Origin: Corynebacterium sp. | Lineage (GTDB): Bacteria > Actinomycetota > Actinomycetes > Mycobacteriales > Mycobacteriaceae | Direction: 5' to 3' | NCBI RefSeq assembly: GCF_022712275.1 | Contig: NZ_JALAGU010000013.1 | Coordinates: 1 to 64,000 of the forward strand | Length of the DNA: 64,000 bases | Shown: positions 25,986 through 36,039 of the stretch, piece after piece | Position numbering within the stretch: position 1 is the stretch's first letter | Layout of the letters: every line of letters begins with the position of its first letter | Program-made: the position numbers and the translations under genes | Notes under the pieces: model-generated | What the model was told of the DNA's origin: nothing | The model's input: only the letters and a program-made list of their open reading frames with translations | Databases searched by the model: none

Positions 25986-27511
25986 GGACGGTGACGCCTC
26001 CTGGGCTCATCGGTGCGGTACTGACGTTGCTCGCGGGACCGGGTCCGGTCGTCGCGCTCCGGAGTATCACGGTACCCTGCCCGGGCACTCCGGTGGCGGG
26101 CGTCCCGGCGGTCGACGAAGTCCCCGGACCGCGGACCGGACCGACGGGTGACCGGTTCCCCGTAGCGGCGGGCCTGCGGGCGCACCCGGTCGCGCTGTTC
26201 GGCACCGGAGGTGTACGGCGCCGGCTCACGCAGCAGCAGGACGCGGTCGAACCAGGGGCGTCCCTCATGCTGCATCGACGAGACGGTCTCGGGTTCGTGA
26301 CGGGCACAGTTGGCCAGCAGACCCAGCGTCGCCAGCGTGATGACGGCGGAGGTGCCGCCGGCCGAGATCAGCGGCAGCTGCACACCGGTGACCGGGAGCA
26401 GGCCGCAGACGTAGCCGATGTTGTAGAAGGCCTGACCGACGACACCGGCGGTGAGGGTGGCGGCGAGCAGCCGGAGGAAGGGGTCCGTCTGCCTGATCGC
26501 GGTACGGATGCCGAACCAGCCGAGGATGGTGAACAGGAGGATCACCGCGCCGGCGCCGAGGATGCCGAGCTCCTCACCGATGATGGCGAAGACGAAGTCG
26601 TTGGTGGCCTCCGGCAGATAGTTCCACTTCGCGCGGGACTGGCCGAGACCGACTCCGAGGAAGCCGCCGTCAGACAGCGAGTAGAGGCCCTGACGAGCCT
26701 GGTAGGCGGCGGCCTGACCGGTCTCGTCATCGAAGTTGAGACGGACGGCGTTGAACCATGTGCTGATCCGGTCGGACCGGTAGCTCATCGCCGTGATGGC
26801 GAGGGCACCGACCACCGTGATAATGCCCACCGCCACACCGAAGGCCCGGGTGGCGACACCACTGAACAGCAGGAGTGCGAGGACCACCAGGGCGAGGGAG
26901 AACATCATGCCGAGGTCGCGCTGCAGGAGGACCAGACCGAGGATGGCGAAGGAGACCATGATGAACGGTCCGAGCCCGTTCCTGATGTCCGGGCTCCGCC
27001 GGGTGTGCATCGACACCGCGGCTGCACCCCACACGGACAGTGCGAGCTTGGCGATCTCGGAAGGCTGGAAGGACAACGGTCCCAGGGCGATCCAGGACCG
27101 TGAACCGATGTCGTCGCCGACACCGATGACCAGCACCACGAGAAGTAGGGCGAAGGCCACGAACAGGAAGCCCGGCGCCCAGGCACGCAGCTTCGCAGGT
27201 CTGACCCACAGTGCGCCCCACATGACCGCCAGGCCGACGAGGACGATCACCGCCTGCCGGAGGAACTGGGCGAAGACGCTGCCGGAGCCGTCGGCGCCAC
27301 GTGAGGTGACCATCGACGAGGACAGGGAGATCATGAGGCCGAGTGCCACGAGGATACCGGTGACCAGGACGATCACCTTGTAGTCGAGCTGCGGGGAATC
27401 CAGCAGTCGGCGCCACTTCTCCTGCAGCCCCTTCCACGGGGACGCGTCGGCGGACGCCCTCTGCCGGGGACGTCGCGACGCGGTCGGCCGCTGTGTCGTA
27501 CGGTCACTCAT
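25982..27511 (-). CDS. ftsW: Septal peptidoglycan glycosyltransferase FtsW (SEDS)
   Basis: Multi-pass SEDS polymerase that works with FtsI at the septum. About ten transmembrane helices lie between residues 40 and 420. Family motifs are present: GLVLLQRDLGMMFSL near 200 and GLLPVTGVQLPLISAGGTS near 370-388. An unusually long Arg-rich cytosolic tail (about 430-509, with RRSGPRSGDFVDRRDARHR) may contact FtsZ or other partners. The total of 509 residues exceeds the E. coli protein (414). The ATG is at 27511. It overlaps murG by four bases. Confidence 0.94.
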   Translation of the reverse strand: MSDRTTQRPTASRRPRQRASADASPWKGLQEKWRRLLDSPQLDYKVIVLVTGILVALGLMISLSSSMVTSRGADGSGSVFAQFLRQAVIVLVGLAVMWGALWVRPAKLRAWAPGFLFVAFALLLVVLVIGVGDDIGSRSWIALGPLSFQPSEIAKLALSVWGAAAVSMHTRRSPDIRNGLGPFIMVSFAILGLVLLQRDLGMMFSLALVVLALLLFSGVATRAFGVAVGIITVVGALAITAMSYRSDRISTWFNAVRLNFDDETGQAAAYQARQGLYSLSDGGFLGVGLGQSRAKWNYLPEATNDFVFAIIGEELGILGAGAVILLFTILGWFGIRTAIRQTDPFLRLLAATLTAGVVGQAFYNIGYVCGLLPVTGVQLPLISAGGTSAVITLATLGLLANCARHEPETVSSMQHEGRPWFDRVLLLREPAPYTSGAEQRDRVRPQARRYGEPVTRRSGPRSGDFVDRRDARHRSARAGYRDTPERDDRTRSREQRQYRTDEPRRRHRP

Positions 27512-27524
27512 CTGCGTCCCGTCC

Positions 27525-28946
27525 TCACTTCAGTGTCGACTCGCGTGCGTATTCGGCGAACAGGTCGCCACGTCGGGACATGCCAGGATACATGTCGAGC
27601 GAGGCCGCGGCGGGAGCCAGAACGACCGTGTCGCCTGCGGTCGCGGCAGCCCGGGCAGCGGCGACGACTTCGGCCATCGCGGCCGCCGGGTCGGTGGAAT
27701 CCACCACGGTCACCGGGACGCCCGGTGCGGCGGACGCCAGTTCGTCGGCCAGGATCCGACGGTCCACACCGAGCAGCACCACGGCCTTGAGTGCCGGGGC
27801 GACCGCGGCGACGAGACCGTCGACAGCGGCTCCCTTGAGTTGTCCTCCGGCGACCCAGATGACGTCGTTGAGTCCGCGCAGTGCGGCCTCGGCGGCATGC
27901 GGGTTGGTCGCCTTGGAGTTGTCCACCCAGTCCACGCCGTCGGTGGTGGCGACGACCTGACCGCGGTGGGCGGCGACGGTGAACCCGGCCAGGGCACGGG
28001 ACACGGCCTGCGGTGAGACGTCGACGGCCCGGGCCAGGGCGGCGGCGGCGGTGGCGTCGGCCACACCCGCCGGACCCGCCGGGGAGATCCCGGTGGCCGG
28101 GGCGAGTGTCGTGACGGTCCCGGTGGCTGCGTCAAGTTCGACGATCTGCCCGTCGCGCACGCCGGTCACCACGGACGCACCGGTGGTGTCGTCCGCGGGA
28201 TCACCGAGGGTCACGGCACGGTGCGCTCCGGTGACGACACCGGTGTCGCGGACACTGTCCAGCACCGCGGCATCGTCGAGAGCCAGCACCGGCACCCTCC
28301 CGGTCAGGACGCGGACCTTGTCAGCGGCGTACTTCGCGAAGGAGCCGTGCCAGTCGAGGTGGTCGTCGGCGAGATTGAGGACGCAGCCGGCGTCTGGCGC
28401 GAAATGCGGTGCCCAGTGCAGCTGGAAGCTGGAGACCTCGGCGGCGAGGACGTCGACCCGCGGCTCGGCGAGCAGTGCATCACCGGGCGGGGTACCGATG
28501 TTGCCGACGGCGGTGACCGACCGACTGTCCGCCGCGAGCACCGCGGCGAGCATGGCGGTAGTGGTCGTCTTGCCGTTGGTGCCGGTCACCGCGAGCCAGG
28601 TCCGCGGATCTCCGAAGAGGCCCGCGCGGTCGGCCAGCCACGCGGCGTCGATGTCACCGATGACCGGCACACCGGCGTCAGCGGCGGCGACGAGCAGTGG
28701 GGAGTCCGGACGCCAGCCCGGGGACGTGACCAGAAGGTCGACCTCGCCCAGTGCGTCCCGTGCTTCGGTGACTGACACGGCGAACGCACCGGTCTGTGCC
28801 GCGAGCTCCTGCCCGCGGTCGGTGTTGTCGTCCGCGAGGGTCACGGTGCAGCCCAGCGGCGCGAGCATCCGGGTGACACCGGCGCCGGCCACCCCGGCTC
28901 CTGCGACGAGGACCCGGCCGGACGAAAGTGCTTCGGTGATGGTCAC
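27525..28946 (-). CDS. murD: UDP-N-acetylmuramoylalanine--D-glutamate ligase
   Basis: ATP-dependent ligase that adds D-glutamate to UDP-MurNAc-L-Ala. The 473-residue protein has the N-terminal Rossmann-type loop VAGAGVAGAGVTRML near 14-28, P-loop VTGTNGKTTTTAML near 119-132, LNLADDHLDWHG near 190-201 and WVDNSKATNPHA near 310-321, all usual for MurD. The start is GTG at 28946, preceded by AGGAGAG. It follows mraY with a 12-base gap. Confidence 0.96.
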   Translation of the reverse strand: MTITEALSSGRVLVAGAGVAGAGVTRMLAPLGCTVTLADDNTDRGQELAAQTGAFAVSVTEARDALGEVDLLVTSPGWRPDSPLLVAAADAGVPVIGDIDAAWLADRAGLFGDPRTWLAVTGTNGKTTTTAMLAAVLAADSRSVTAVGNIGTPPGDALLAEPRVDVLAAEVSSFQLHWAPHFAPDAGCVLNLADDHLDWHGSFAKYAADKVRVLTGRVPVLALDDAAVLDSVRDTGVVTGAHRAVTLGDPADDTTGASVVTGVRDGQIVELDAATGTVTTLAPATGISPAGPAGVADATAAAALARAVDVSPQAVSRALAGFTVAAHRGQVVATTDGVDWVDNSKATNPHAAEAALRGLNDVIWVAGGQLKGAAVDGLVAAVAPALKAVVLLGVDRRILADELASAAPGVPVTVVDSTDPAAAMAEVVAAARAAATAGDTVVLAPAAASLDMYPGMSRRGDLFAEYARESTLK

Positions 28947-28958
28947 GGTGTGTCTCTC

Positions 28959-30059
28959 CTAGAGGCCTGCGCCACGGAGCCATTCGCTGTAGAACAGCGC
29001 GACACCGCCCATGGCGAAGAGTGCGGAGAGCAGCCAGAACCGGACGACGACCGTGGTCTCCGCCCAGCCCCCCTGCTCGAAGTGGTGGTGGAAGGGCGCC
29101 ATGCGGAACACGCGGCGTCCGGTGGTCTTGAACGAGCCGACCTGGATCACGACGCTGGCGGCCTCCATGACGAAAAGGAAGGCGACGACGATCATCAGCA
29201 GCTCGGTGCGGGAGGTGATGGACAGACCGGCGACGAGACCACCGAGGGCCAGGGAGCCGGTGTCACCCATGAAGATCTTGGCCGGGGCGGCGTTCCACCA
29301 CAGGAAACCGAGGCAACCGCCGAGTCCGGCGCCGGCGAGCATCGCGAGGTCCAGCGGGTCGCGCACCTGGTAGCAGCTCACCGCGGCGTCCACGGAGCAG
29401 GAGTTGCGGAACTGCCAGAAGGTCATCACCACGTAGGCGGCGAGCACGATACCCGAGACACCGGCAGCCAGGCCGTCGAGTCCGTCGGTGAGGTTCACGG
29501 CGTTCGACCAGGCGGAGATGACGATGTAGATGAAGACGAGGAAGATGATGGTGCCGATCACCGCACCGCCGACCTTGAGGTCGAAGGTGTTGATGTCACG
29601 GATGAAGGACAGCTTCGTCGACGCCGGGGTGAGGTCGTGCGAGTTCGGGAACTGCAGGATCAGGATGCCGAAGACGACGGCGATGATGAGCTGCAGGGCG
29701 AGCTTCGCCCGGGCGTTGAGGCCGAGGTTCCGGCCCATGACCAGCTTGATGTAGTCGTCGGCGAACCCGACGCCACCGAGGGCGAGGGTGAGGCCGAGGA
29801 CGAGCCAGCCGGAGGCACCGGGGCCGGCACCGTTGGTCGCCAGGCCGACGATGACGGCGACAAGGTATCCGACGGTGATACCGACGAGAATGGCGATACC
29901 GCCCATGGTCGGGGTGCCACGCTTGCGCAGGTGGGACTTCGGTCCTTCCTCACGGATCTCCTGCCCGATGCCCTCAGCGGAGAACCGCTTGATGAGGGCC
30001 GGGGTGAGGAAGATGGCGACGAAGAACGAGACTGCCGCTGCGACGATGATCTGCATCAT
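28959..30059 (-). CDS. mraY: Phospho-MurNAc-pentapeptide transferase
   Basis: Integral membrane enzyme that transfers phospho-MurNAc-pentapeptide to the polyprenyl phosphate carrier, making lipid I. The 366 residues comprise about ten helices and the catalytic motifs GFADDYIKL near 100-108 (Asp-Asp), NAVNLTDGLDGLA near 190 and MGDTGSLALGG near 264-274, with the HHHFE motif near 325. The ATG is at 30059, twelve bases after murF. Standard dcw neighbour order. Confidence 0.97.
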   Translation of the reverse strand: MMQIIVAAAVSFFVAIFLTPALIKRFSAEGIGQEIREEGPKSHLRKRGTPTMGGIAILVGITVGYLVAVIVGLATNGAGPGASGWLVLGLTLALGGVGFADDYIKLVMGRNLGLNARAKLALQLIIAVVFGILILQFPNSHDLTPASTKLSFIRDINTFDLKVGGAVIGTIIFLVFIYIVISAWSNAVNLTDGLDGLAAGVSGIVLAAYVVMTFWQFRNSCSVDAAVSCYQVRDPLDLAMLAGAGLGGCLGFLWWNAAPAKIFMGDTGSLALGGLVAGLSITSRTELLMIVVAFLFVMEAASVVIQVGSFKTTGRRVFRMAPFHHHFEQGGWAETTVVVRFWLLSALFAMGGVALFYSEWLRGAGL

Positions 30060-30071
30060 GGGATGTGCCGG

Positions 30072-31589
30072 TTACCTTGCCTGGGAGGAATTGGAGACGG
30101 CGGCGTGGAGGCCTTCGGCCACGCGCCACAGTCCGTCAGAATAAGAGGCCTTGACGAGGACGACGTCGCCGGGGTGGGTGGGCGCGCCGGTGAGAAGGTT
30201 CACGGCACCGTCGACATCGTCGACCTGCCGGGTCCAGATCCCGCCGTCGGTACCGGCGGCGGCCAGGGCATCCTGGTTGACGCCGTGGCCGACGACGATG
30301 AGCCGGTCGATGCCGCGCTCGGCGAGGTACCCGCCGATGCCGGTGTGTTCACCGACGGCATCCTCCCCGAGCTCCGCCATCTGGCCGAGGACAGCCCAGG
30401 ACTCCTTGCCGGCACGGGTCGACGTGGCGTGCGCCAGGGCGTCGATCCCGGCCCGCATCGAGTCCGGGTTTGCGTTGTAGGAGTCGTTGATGACAGTGAG
30501 CCCGTCGGGACGGGTCCGCACGTCCATGCGGTTCGCACTGGCGGCGACGTAGCCGGTCAGCGCCGCCGCGACCTCCGAGGGGGCCAGACCGCACTCGATG
30601 GCGGCCGCCGCGGCAGCCAGGGCGTTGGCGACATTGTGCGCGCCGAAGACGCCGAGGCTGACCTTCACCGGATCACCCTTGGGGTGGTGCAGGAGGAAGG
30701 ACGCCCGGGCGACCTCGTCGAGGGTGATGTCCGAGGCCCGGTAGTCGGCGGTGCCGTCGGCGCCCTGGTCGGCCGAGTAGTACACGACCCGCGCGGTGGT
30801 GCGCGGCGCCATCCCGGACACCAGGTCGTCATCGGCGTTGAGCACCGCCACACCACCGTCGGCGGCCGACGGCAGTGCCTCGACCAGCTCGCCCTTGGCC
30901 TGCGCGATGCCCTCGCGGGAACCGAACTCACCGAGGTGGGCGGTGCCGACGTTAAGGACCACACCGATCTGCGGCGGGGCGATGCGTGCCAGGTGGGCGA
31001 TATGACCGCGACCACGGGCCGACATCTCCGCGACGAGGTACTTCGTCGTCCGGCCGGCCTTGAGCACGGTGTACGGGTGACCGATCTCGTTGTTGAGGCT
31101 GCCGGGCGGGGCGATGGTCTCGCCGTCGCGGGAGAACACCGCACCGAGCAGGTCCTTGGTCGAGGTCTTACCGGCCGAGCCGGTGACCCCGATGACCGTC
31201 AGACCGTTCTCCGCGACGAGCACGTCGGTGCTGTGTCGGGCGAGCCGGGACACCGCGGTGATGACCCGCTCCCCCGCCCCGTCGGGGTCGTTGTCGAGGT
31301 AGGACGCGTTGCGCTGCGTCCCCTCCTCTTCCCCGACCACCGGGCAGAGCAGTTCGGGCAACGAGGTGGGCCGGCCGGCCATGACGAGGGACGCCCCGGC
31401 CTCGAGCGCGGGGCCGACGAAGTCATGCCCGTCGACACGGGCGCCGGGCAGTGCCATGTAGACACTGCCGGCGGTGATGCGGCGGGAGTCGAACTCCACA
31501 GGCCCCGTCACCACCGTGTCAGGGTCTGCGCCGTCGACCAGGGTGCCGCCGGTGACATCGGCGATTTCTCCTGCGGTCAGTTCGATCAT
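30072..31589 (-). CDS. murF: UDP-MurNAc-tripeptide--D-alanyl-D-alanine ligase
   Basis: Adds the D-Ala-D-Ala dipeptide to complete the pentapeptide precursor. The 505 residues show TGSAGKTSTKDLL near 135-147 (P-loop), LNVGTAHLGEFG near 211-222 and NDSYNANPDSMRAG near 368-381, the MurF signature. The ATG overlaps the murE stop (ATGA). The length is a little above the family's usual 450-480 because of small insertions such as the stretch with GEEEGTQR. Confidence 0.96.
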   Translation of the reverse strand: MIELTAGEIADVTGGTLVDGADPDTVVTGPVEFDSRRITAGSVYMALPGARVDGHDFVGPALEAGASLVMAGRPTSLPELLCPVVGEEEGTQRNASYLDNDPDGAGERVITAVSRLARHSTDVLVAENGLTVIGVTGSAGKTSTKDLLGAVFSRDGETIAPPGSLNNEIGHPYTVLKAGRTTKYLVAEMSARGRGHIAHLARIAPPQIGVVLNVGTAHLGEFGSREGIAQAKGELVEALPSAADGGVAVLNADDDLVSGMAPRTTARVVYYSADQGADGTADYRASDITLDEVARASFLLHHPKGDPVKVSLGVFGAHNVANALAAAAAAIECGLAPSEVAAALTGYVAASANRMDVRTRPDGLTVINDSYNANPDSMRAGIDALAHATSTRAGKESWAVLGQMAELGEDAVGEHTGIGGYLAERGIDRLIVVGHGVNQDALAAAGTDGGIWTRQVDDVDGAVNLLTGAPTHPGDVVLVKASYSDGLWRVAEGLHAAVSNSSQAR

Positions 31590-33217
31590 GCTTCAGACTC
31601 CTTGTGTTCAGGGAGGTCGGAGAGTGCGTCAGCGAGTTCCACCCGGTCGTCGAAGTCGACGACGGTGTCCCCGATGATCTGCCCGGATTCATGGCCCTTA
31701 CCGGCCACGACGATGACGTCGCCGGAGCGGGCCCAGGCCACGGCGGCGCGGATGGCCTCGGCGCGGTCACCGATCTCCCGGATCCCGGGTGTCACCCCGT
31801 CGGTGCGCCGGGCCGCGGCGTCGGTGGCACCGGCGAGGACAGCGGCACGGATCGTCGCAGGGTCCTCATCACGCGGGTTGTCGTCTGTGACGATGACGAG
31901 GTCTGCCACGGCAGCTGCGGCGGCCCCCATCTTCGGGCGCTTCTCGTGGTCACGGTTGCCACCGGCCCCGAGGACGACACCGAGACGACCTCGTGAGGTG
32001 CCGCCCCGACCGGCCGCCGCTCGGTCGAGTTGGCCGTTGAGGGTGTCGAGGACCGCGGTGACGGCGCCCGGCTTATGGGCGTAGTCGACCAGGGCGAGGA
32101 AGTCCACGGCAGTCTGCGGGGAGGATCCGGAGATCTTCTCCATCCGGCCCGGCACGCTGACCTCGGCCAGTTCCGCGGCGATCGAGGCGTCCTCCCCTGC
32201 CGCCACAAGGGTGGCCAGGGCGAGGGTGGCGTTGGCGACGTTGAAGGCGCCCGGGATCGACAGGTCGAAATCGACCGCCCCCTCCGCCCGGTCCACGGTG
32301 ATGTGCTGGGTACCGTCGGGGTGGACGGCGACATCGCTGACCTGCCAGGTCGCGGCCTCGCCACCGGTCGATACGGTGACTGTGTCGTCCCCGGTACGCT
32401 CTGCGAGGCGCCGGCCCCACCCGTCGTCGACGCAGACGACGGACACCGGCAACTCGGCGGTCGGGTCCTGCGGCTCGGTGAACAGCAGGGACTTCGCGTC
32501 GAAATAGTCCTCCATCGTGGGGTGGAAGTCGAGATGGTCCTGGGAGAGGTTGGTGAACCCGGCGACGTCGAAATCGACGCCACGGACCCGGCCGAGGACC
32601 AGGGCGTGGGAGGAGACCTCCATGACCACATGGGTCACCCCCTCATCGCGCATCCGGGCGAAGAGCGCCTGCAGGGTCGGGGCCTCCGGTGTGGTCAGCG
32701 AGGTCGGGATCTTCCGGCCGTCGATACGCGTACCGGTGGTGCCGATGAGACCGACATGGCGACGCCCCAGCAGGGCGCGCTCCATCATGTAGGTCGTCGT
32801 CGTCTTGCCGCTGGTGCCGGTGACACCGATGACGGTCATGTCCCGTGACGGGTGGCCGTGGATCTCCGCGGCGACAGGGCCGAGCCACTGCCGGCAGTCG
32901 TCGACCACGAGGACGGTCCCCTGCCAGGACTCCTCCGCGAGGACGCCGAGACCTTCCTCGTCGGTGAGCACGCTGTGCCCGGCGGACTGTCCGGCGAACC
33001 GGGCGCCGTGGGCACGGGTGCCGGGAACGGCCATGAACAGTCCGTCGGCGGGGACGTCGCGGGCGTCGATGGCCGCGGTGGCGACGGTCTGACGTCCCTG
33101 CTCAGCGGTCGCCGCGGTACCGTCCACGTCGACGAGGCGGCCACCGGTCAGCTCGGAGAGGCGGGCGAGGGTCGGACGGGTCGGATGTGACGGGCTTGTC
33201 GGGCTGGTCGCTGTCAC
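31586..33217 (-). CDS. murE: UDP-MurNAc-tripeptide synthetase, meso-DAP adding
   Basis: Adds the third stem residue. The 543-residue ligase shows VTGTSGKTTTTYMMERAL in the P-loop region near 133-150 and FTNLSQDHLDFH further on. The C-terminal motif DNPRDEDP near 445 marks meso-diaminopimelate specificity; lysine-type enzymes differ there. I chose the GTG at 33217 since it has GGAGG seven bases upstream and overlaps the ftsI stop by GTGA; the longer frame runs back into ftsI. The N-terminal 15 residues are Ser/Thr/Pro-rich and likely unstructured. Confidence 0.95.
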   Translation of the reverse strand: MTATSPTSPSHPTRPTLARLSELTGGRLVDVDGTAATAEQGRQTVATAAIDARDVPADGLFMAVPGTRAHGARFAGQSAGHSVLTDEEGLGVLAEESWQGTVLVVDDCRQWLGPVAAEIHGHPSRDMTVIGVTGTSGKTTTTYMMERALLGRRHVGLIGTTGTRIDGRKIPTSLTTPEAPTLQALFARMRDEGVTHVVMEVSSHALVLGRVRGVDFDVAGFTNLSQDHLDFHPTMEDYFDAKSLLFTEPQDPTAELPVSVVCVDDGWGRRLAERTGDDTVTVSTGGEAATWQVSDVAVHPDGTQHITVDRAEGAVDFDLSIPGAFNVANATLALATLVAAGEDASIAAELAEVSVPGRMEKISGSSPQTAVDFLALVDYAHKPGAVTAVLDTLNGQLDRAAAGRGGTSRGRLGVVLGAGGNRDHEKRPKMGAAAAAVADLVIVTDDNPRDEDPATIRAAVLAGATDAAARRTDGVTPGIREIGDRAEAIRAAVAWARSGDVIVVAGKGHESGQIIGDTVVDFDDRVELADALSDLPEHKESEA

Positions 33218-35136
33218 TGGGCCTCCAGGATGAGTCGAGGTGCCTCCGTGGCGGACAGCGGCACGTTGTAGTGGTCGAGCAGCCACGAACCGACGTCGTG
33301 GAACAGCGGGCCGGCGGACTGACCGCCGCTGCCGTCGGAACTGCGCTGCGGGTTGTCGAGCATGATGCCCACGACGAACCGGGGATCGTCGGCCGGGGCG
33401 ATGCCGGCGTAGGTGATCCAGTAGTCGGAGTTCGAGTAGGCCTTGGTGTCAGGGTCGATCTGCTGGGCGGTACCGGTCTTGCCGGCCGTCTGGTAGCCCT
33501 CGATGCCGGCGCCGGGCGCGGTGCCCTGCTGGATGCCGGTCGGGTCGGTCTGGTTCACCGCCCGGAACATATCGACCACGGTGCGGGCCGTCGCCGGGGA
33601 GACCACACGGATCTCCTCCGGATCGTCCTGCGGGATCTCCGTACCGTCGGGCGAGGTCACTGAGCTGATCAGTGACGGGGTGACACGCACGCCGTCATTG
33701 GCGAGGGCCTGGTAGATGCTCGTCATCTGCAGCAGGTTCATCGACATGCCCTGACCGATGGGCAGGTTGGCGAAGGTGCCGCCGGACCACTGGTCGAGGT
33801 CCGGGACGTAGCCTGCGGTCTCCGACGGCAGTCCGAGATCGCTGGCCTGGCCGATGCCGAAGTTATGGAGGTACTCGGCGAACTTTTCCTCGCCGACCCG
33901 GTCGGCGAGCATCAGCGTGCCCACGTTGGAGGACTTACCGAAGACACCGGTGGTGGTGTACGGCACGACCCCGTGGTCCCAGGCGTCCTTGACCGTCACG
34001 CCGGACATCTCGATGGTGCCGGGGACCTGGAGAACCTCGTCCGGGGTGGTCTTGCCCTCCTCAATGGCTGCGGCGGCGGTCATGACCTTGGCGACCGAAC
34101 CCGGCTCAAAGGCGTTCTCGACGACCCGGTTGGTGAACTCCTTGCCCTGGTCGACCTGCTTGTTGAGGTCACCCATCGGGTTGATGGTGTCCGAGGTCGC
34201 CATGGCGATGACCTCGGCGGACTTCGCGTCGAGGACGACGGCGGACGCGGACTCCGCGCCGGACTTCTCCTTGGCCTGCTGGACCTGCTGCTGGATATAG
34301 GCCTGGGCGTCGGTGTCGAGGGTGAGCTGGAAGGAGTCGCCGTCGACGGCCGGGTGGCGGTCACGGACCGTACCCGGGATGACAGCGGAGTCGCCGACAT
34401 CGGAGGTGACGCTGCCGTTGGTGCCCTGCAGGCGGGCGTCCTGCGACAGCTCGAGGCCGTACTGCCCGCCCTCGATACCGTCGCCGACCCAGCCGTACTT
34501 GCCGACGATGTTCGCGCCGACCGCACCGTTGGGGTACTGGCGGACGTCCTGGTTCTCGGTGGACAGTTCGGGCCACCGGGCGACGATCCGCTCCGCGATG
34601 TCGGGGTCGACGTTCTGCACCAGGCGGACGTAGTTCTTGTCGGAGGTCAACGCCTCGCGCAGGTCCTCCTTCTTCACTGCTTCGGTGTCGCCCTCGAGCA
34701 TGGCGGGCAGTTCCTCGACGATCTCGTCGAGCTGCTCGTCCGGGGGCAGTGCACCCTCCGGATTGTCCTCGGTCCGCTTGTCGATCTTGTAGCGGTCGGC
34801 CATGTAGGTTTCGAGCTGGTTGGGGAAGGCGACGATCATCGAGGCCTTCATGGTGTATGCGAGATCACGGCCGTCACGGTCGGTGACGGCACCCCGGTCG
34901 GCGTACAGCGGGGTCTGTACGGTGCGTTGCTCGGAAGCACTGTGGGCGAGCCCGTCCTGCTGGAGGAGCTGAACCTGGACCAGTCGGGCCATGAGCACGA
35001 GGGCCACGACGACGACCACCACCACGACGACGGTACCGCGGATCTGGAACCGCCCGGGGCTGGTGTCCAGCGTCCGCCAGGAGTTGCCGGGTACGCCGCG
35101 ACGCGTGCTGCGCCGGTCAGTCCGGTCCTGTTCCAC
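33214..35136 (-). CDS. ftsI: Septal peptidoglycan transpeptidase FtsI (PBP3 type)
   Basis: Class B penicillin-binding protein that crosslinks septal peptidoglycan. The 640 residues start with a basic cytosolic tail, one transmembrane span near 33-55, a PBP dimerisation domain, and a transpeptidase domain with all three motifs: SxxK as SVAK near 343, SxN as SSN near 395, and KTG as KTGTAQ near 552. No PASTA domains follow. The start is GTG. It lies between the FtsL-like gene and murE. Confidence 0.95.
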   Translation of the reverse strand: MEQDRTDRRSTRRGVPGNSWRTLDTSPGRFQIRGTVVVVVVVVVALVLMARLVQVQLLQQDGLAHSASEQRTVQTPLYADRGAVTDRDGRDLAYTMKASMIVAFPNQLETYMADRYKIDKRTEDNPEGALPPDEQLDEIVEELPAMLEGDTEAVKKEDLREALTSDKNYVRLVQNVDPDIAERIVARWPELSTENQDVRQYPNGAVGANIVGKYGWVGDGIEGGQYGLELSQDARLQGTNGSVTSDVGDSAVIPGTVRDRHPAVDGDSFQLTLDTDAQAYIQQQVQQAKEKSGAESASAVVLDAKSAEVIAMATSDTINPMGDLNKQVDQGKEFTNRVVENAFEPGSVAKVMTAAAAIEEGKTTPDEVLQVPGTIEMSGVTVKDAWDHGVVPYTTTGVFGKSSNVGTLMLADRVGEEKFAEYLHNFGIGQASDLGLPSETAGYVPDLDQWSGGTFANLPIGQGMSMNLLQMTSIYQALANDGVRVTPSLISSVTSPDGTEIPQDDPEEIRVVSPATARTVVDMFRAVNQTDPTGIQQGTAPGAGIEGYQTAGKTGTAQQIDPDTKAYSNSDYWITYAGIAPADDPRFVVGIMLDNPQRSSDGSGGQSAGPLFHDVGSWLLDHYNVPLSATEAPRLILEAQ

Positions 35137-35263
35137 GGTATCGGTCTCCCATCTCCCGGTTCTTCCGGGCCTCCCCGGTCACGAATGTCTTACCCTACCC
35201 GGCGCAACCGGCCGATCCCGCACCCGTGGGACACGGCAGGTCACATCGGGTCGGTGTCCCGAG

Positions 35264-35986
35264 TCAGTACGGGAGCTGACCGTTGCCCGACGCCGCCGAG
35301 GGTGAGATCGGTGCGACCGGGGCGCCGTCACCGGAGTCCCCGTCGACCGGCGCTCCGTCACCGTCGACCGTGGCGACCGGACCGTCGGAGGTCGTTCCCG
35401 ACTGGTCCGTGGTCGGACGGTCGGTCCGGGGCACGCCACTGCGGGTGGCGTCGAGGTCGATGACGGCGGAGTCGTCCACCGGATCGGCCGGACGGGTCTC
35501 GTTGACCTGGTCCCCCTGGACATCAAGGACGCCTGCCTGACCGGGCACGACCATGCCCATGCGGGATGCCTCCGCAGCGAGGTTCTCCGAGGAGCTCAAC
35601 TCCTTGTAGTCGCGGTTGAGGGACTCCAGCTCATTGGACAGCGTGTCACTGTGCGCCTGGGCGTCCTTGAGGACGAAGGCCTGCTCCGTGGTCTTGCCGG
35701 ACAGGAACATGGTGGCGCCGATGCCGACGGCGACGAGGATCACGAGGACGACGACGAGCTTCAGGTAGCCGGGGGCGCCCGATTCTCTGGTGGAGACGCG
35801 GCGTCCCCGGACCGAGACCTGCTGCAGCGACCCGGTGCGCGGCGGAACCAGGCGGTGGCGGCGGTCCCTGGTACCGGTTCCGCGGATACTTCCGGTATCG
35901 GTGGTACGGGCGCGGGAGGGCGTCCGCTCCTGCGTCTTCCCGCGGGTACCGATGGTGCCGGTGCCGGTCATGATTCCTGTGCTCAT
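35264..35986 (-). CDS. FtsL-like septum protein
   Basis: A protein at the ftsL position between rsmH and ftsI. After an Arg/Thr-rich cytosolic part, one transmembrane span (LKLVVVLVILVAVGIGATMF) lies near residues 75-95, then a coiled-coil segment (NELESLNRDYKELSSSENLAAEA) and a long Asp/Pro/Thr-rich extracytoplasmic tail. This architecture fits FtsL of corynebacteria, though sequence similarity to E. coli FtsL is weak. I prefer the ATG at 35986, which has GCGAGG seven bases upstream (240 residues); an ATG at 36034, five bases after rsmH, gives 256. Confidence 0.8.
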   Translation of the reverse strand: MSTGIMTGTGTIGTRGKTQERTPSRARTTDTGSIRGTGTRDRRHRLVPPRTGSLQQVSVRGRRVSTRESGAPGYLKLVVVLVILVAVGIGATMFLSGKTTEQAFVLKDAQAHSDTLSNELESLNRDYKELSSSENLAAEASRMGMVVPGQAGVLDVQGDQVNETRPADPVDDSAVIDLDATRSGVPRTDRPTTDQSGTTSDGPVATVDGDGAPVDGDSGDGAPVAPISPSAASGNGQLPY

Positions 35987-36039
35987 TGGGTGCCTCGCTG
36001 TCCTGGAGAGTGGTTGGTCGGTGGTGGTCGACATCGGGG

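Noticed and set aside
14593..32084. Very long open frames on the opposite strand of ileS and of mraY-murF-murE (989 and 1044 codons)
   Set aside because: They mirror the real genes and arise from third-codon G/C bias in high-GC DNA. The translations are Gly/Asp/Val/Arg-rich without any domain, and the complementary frames carry complete known enzymes.
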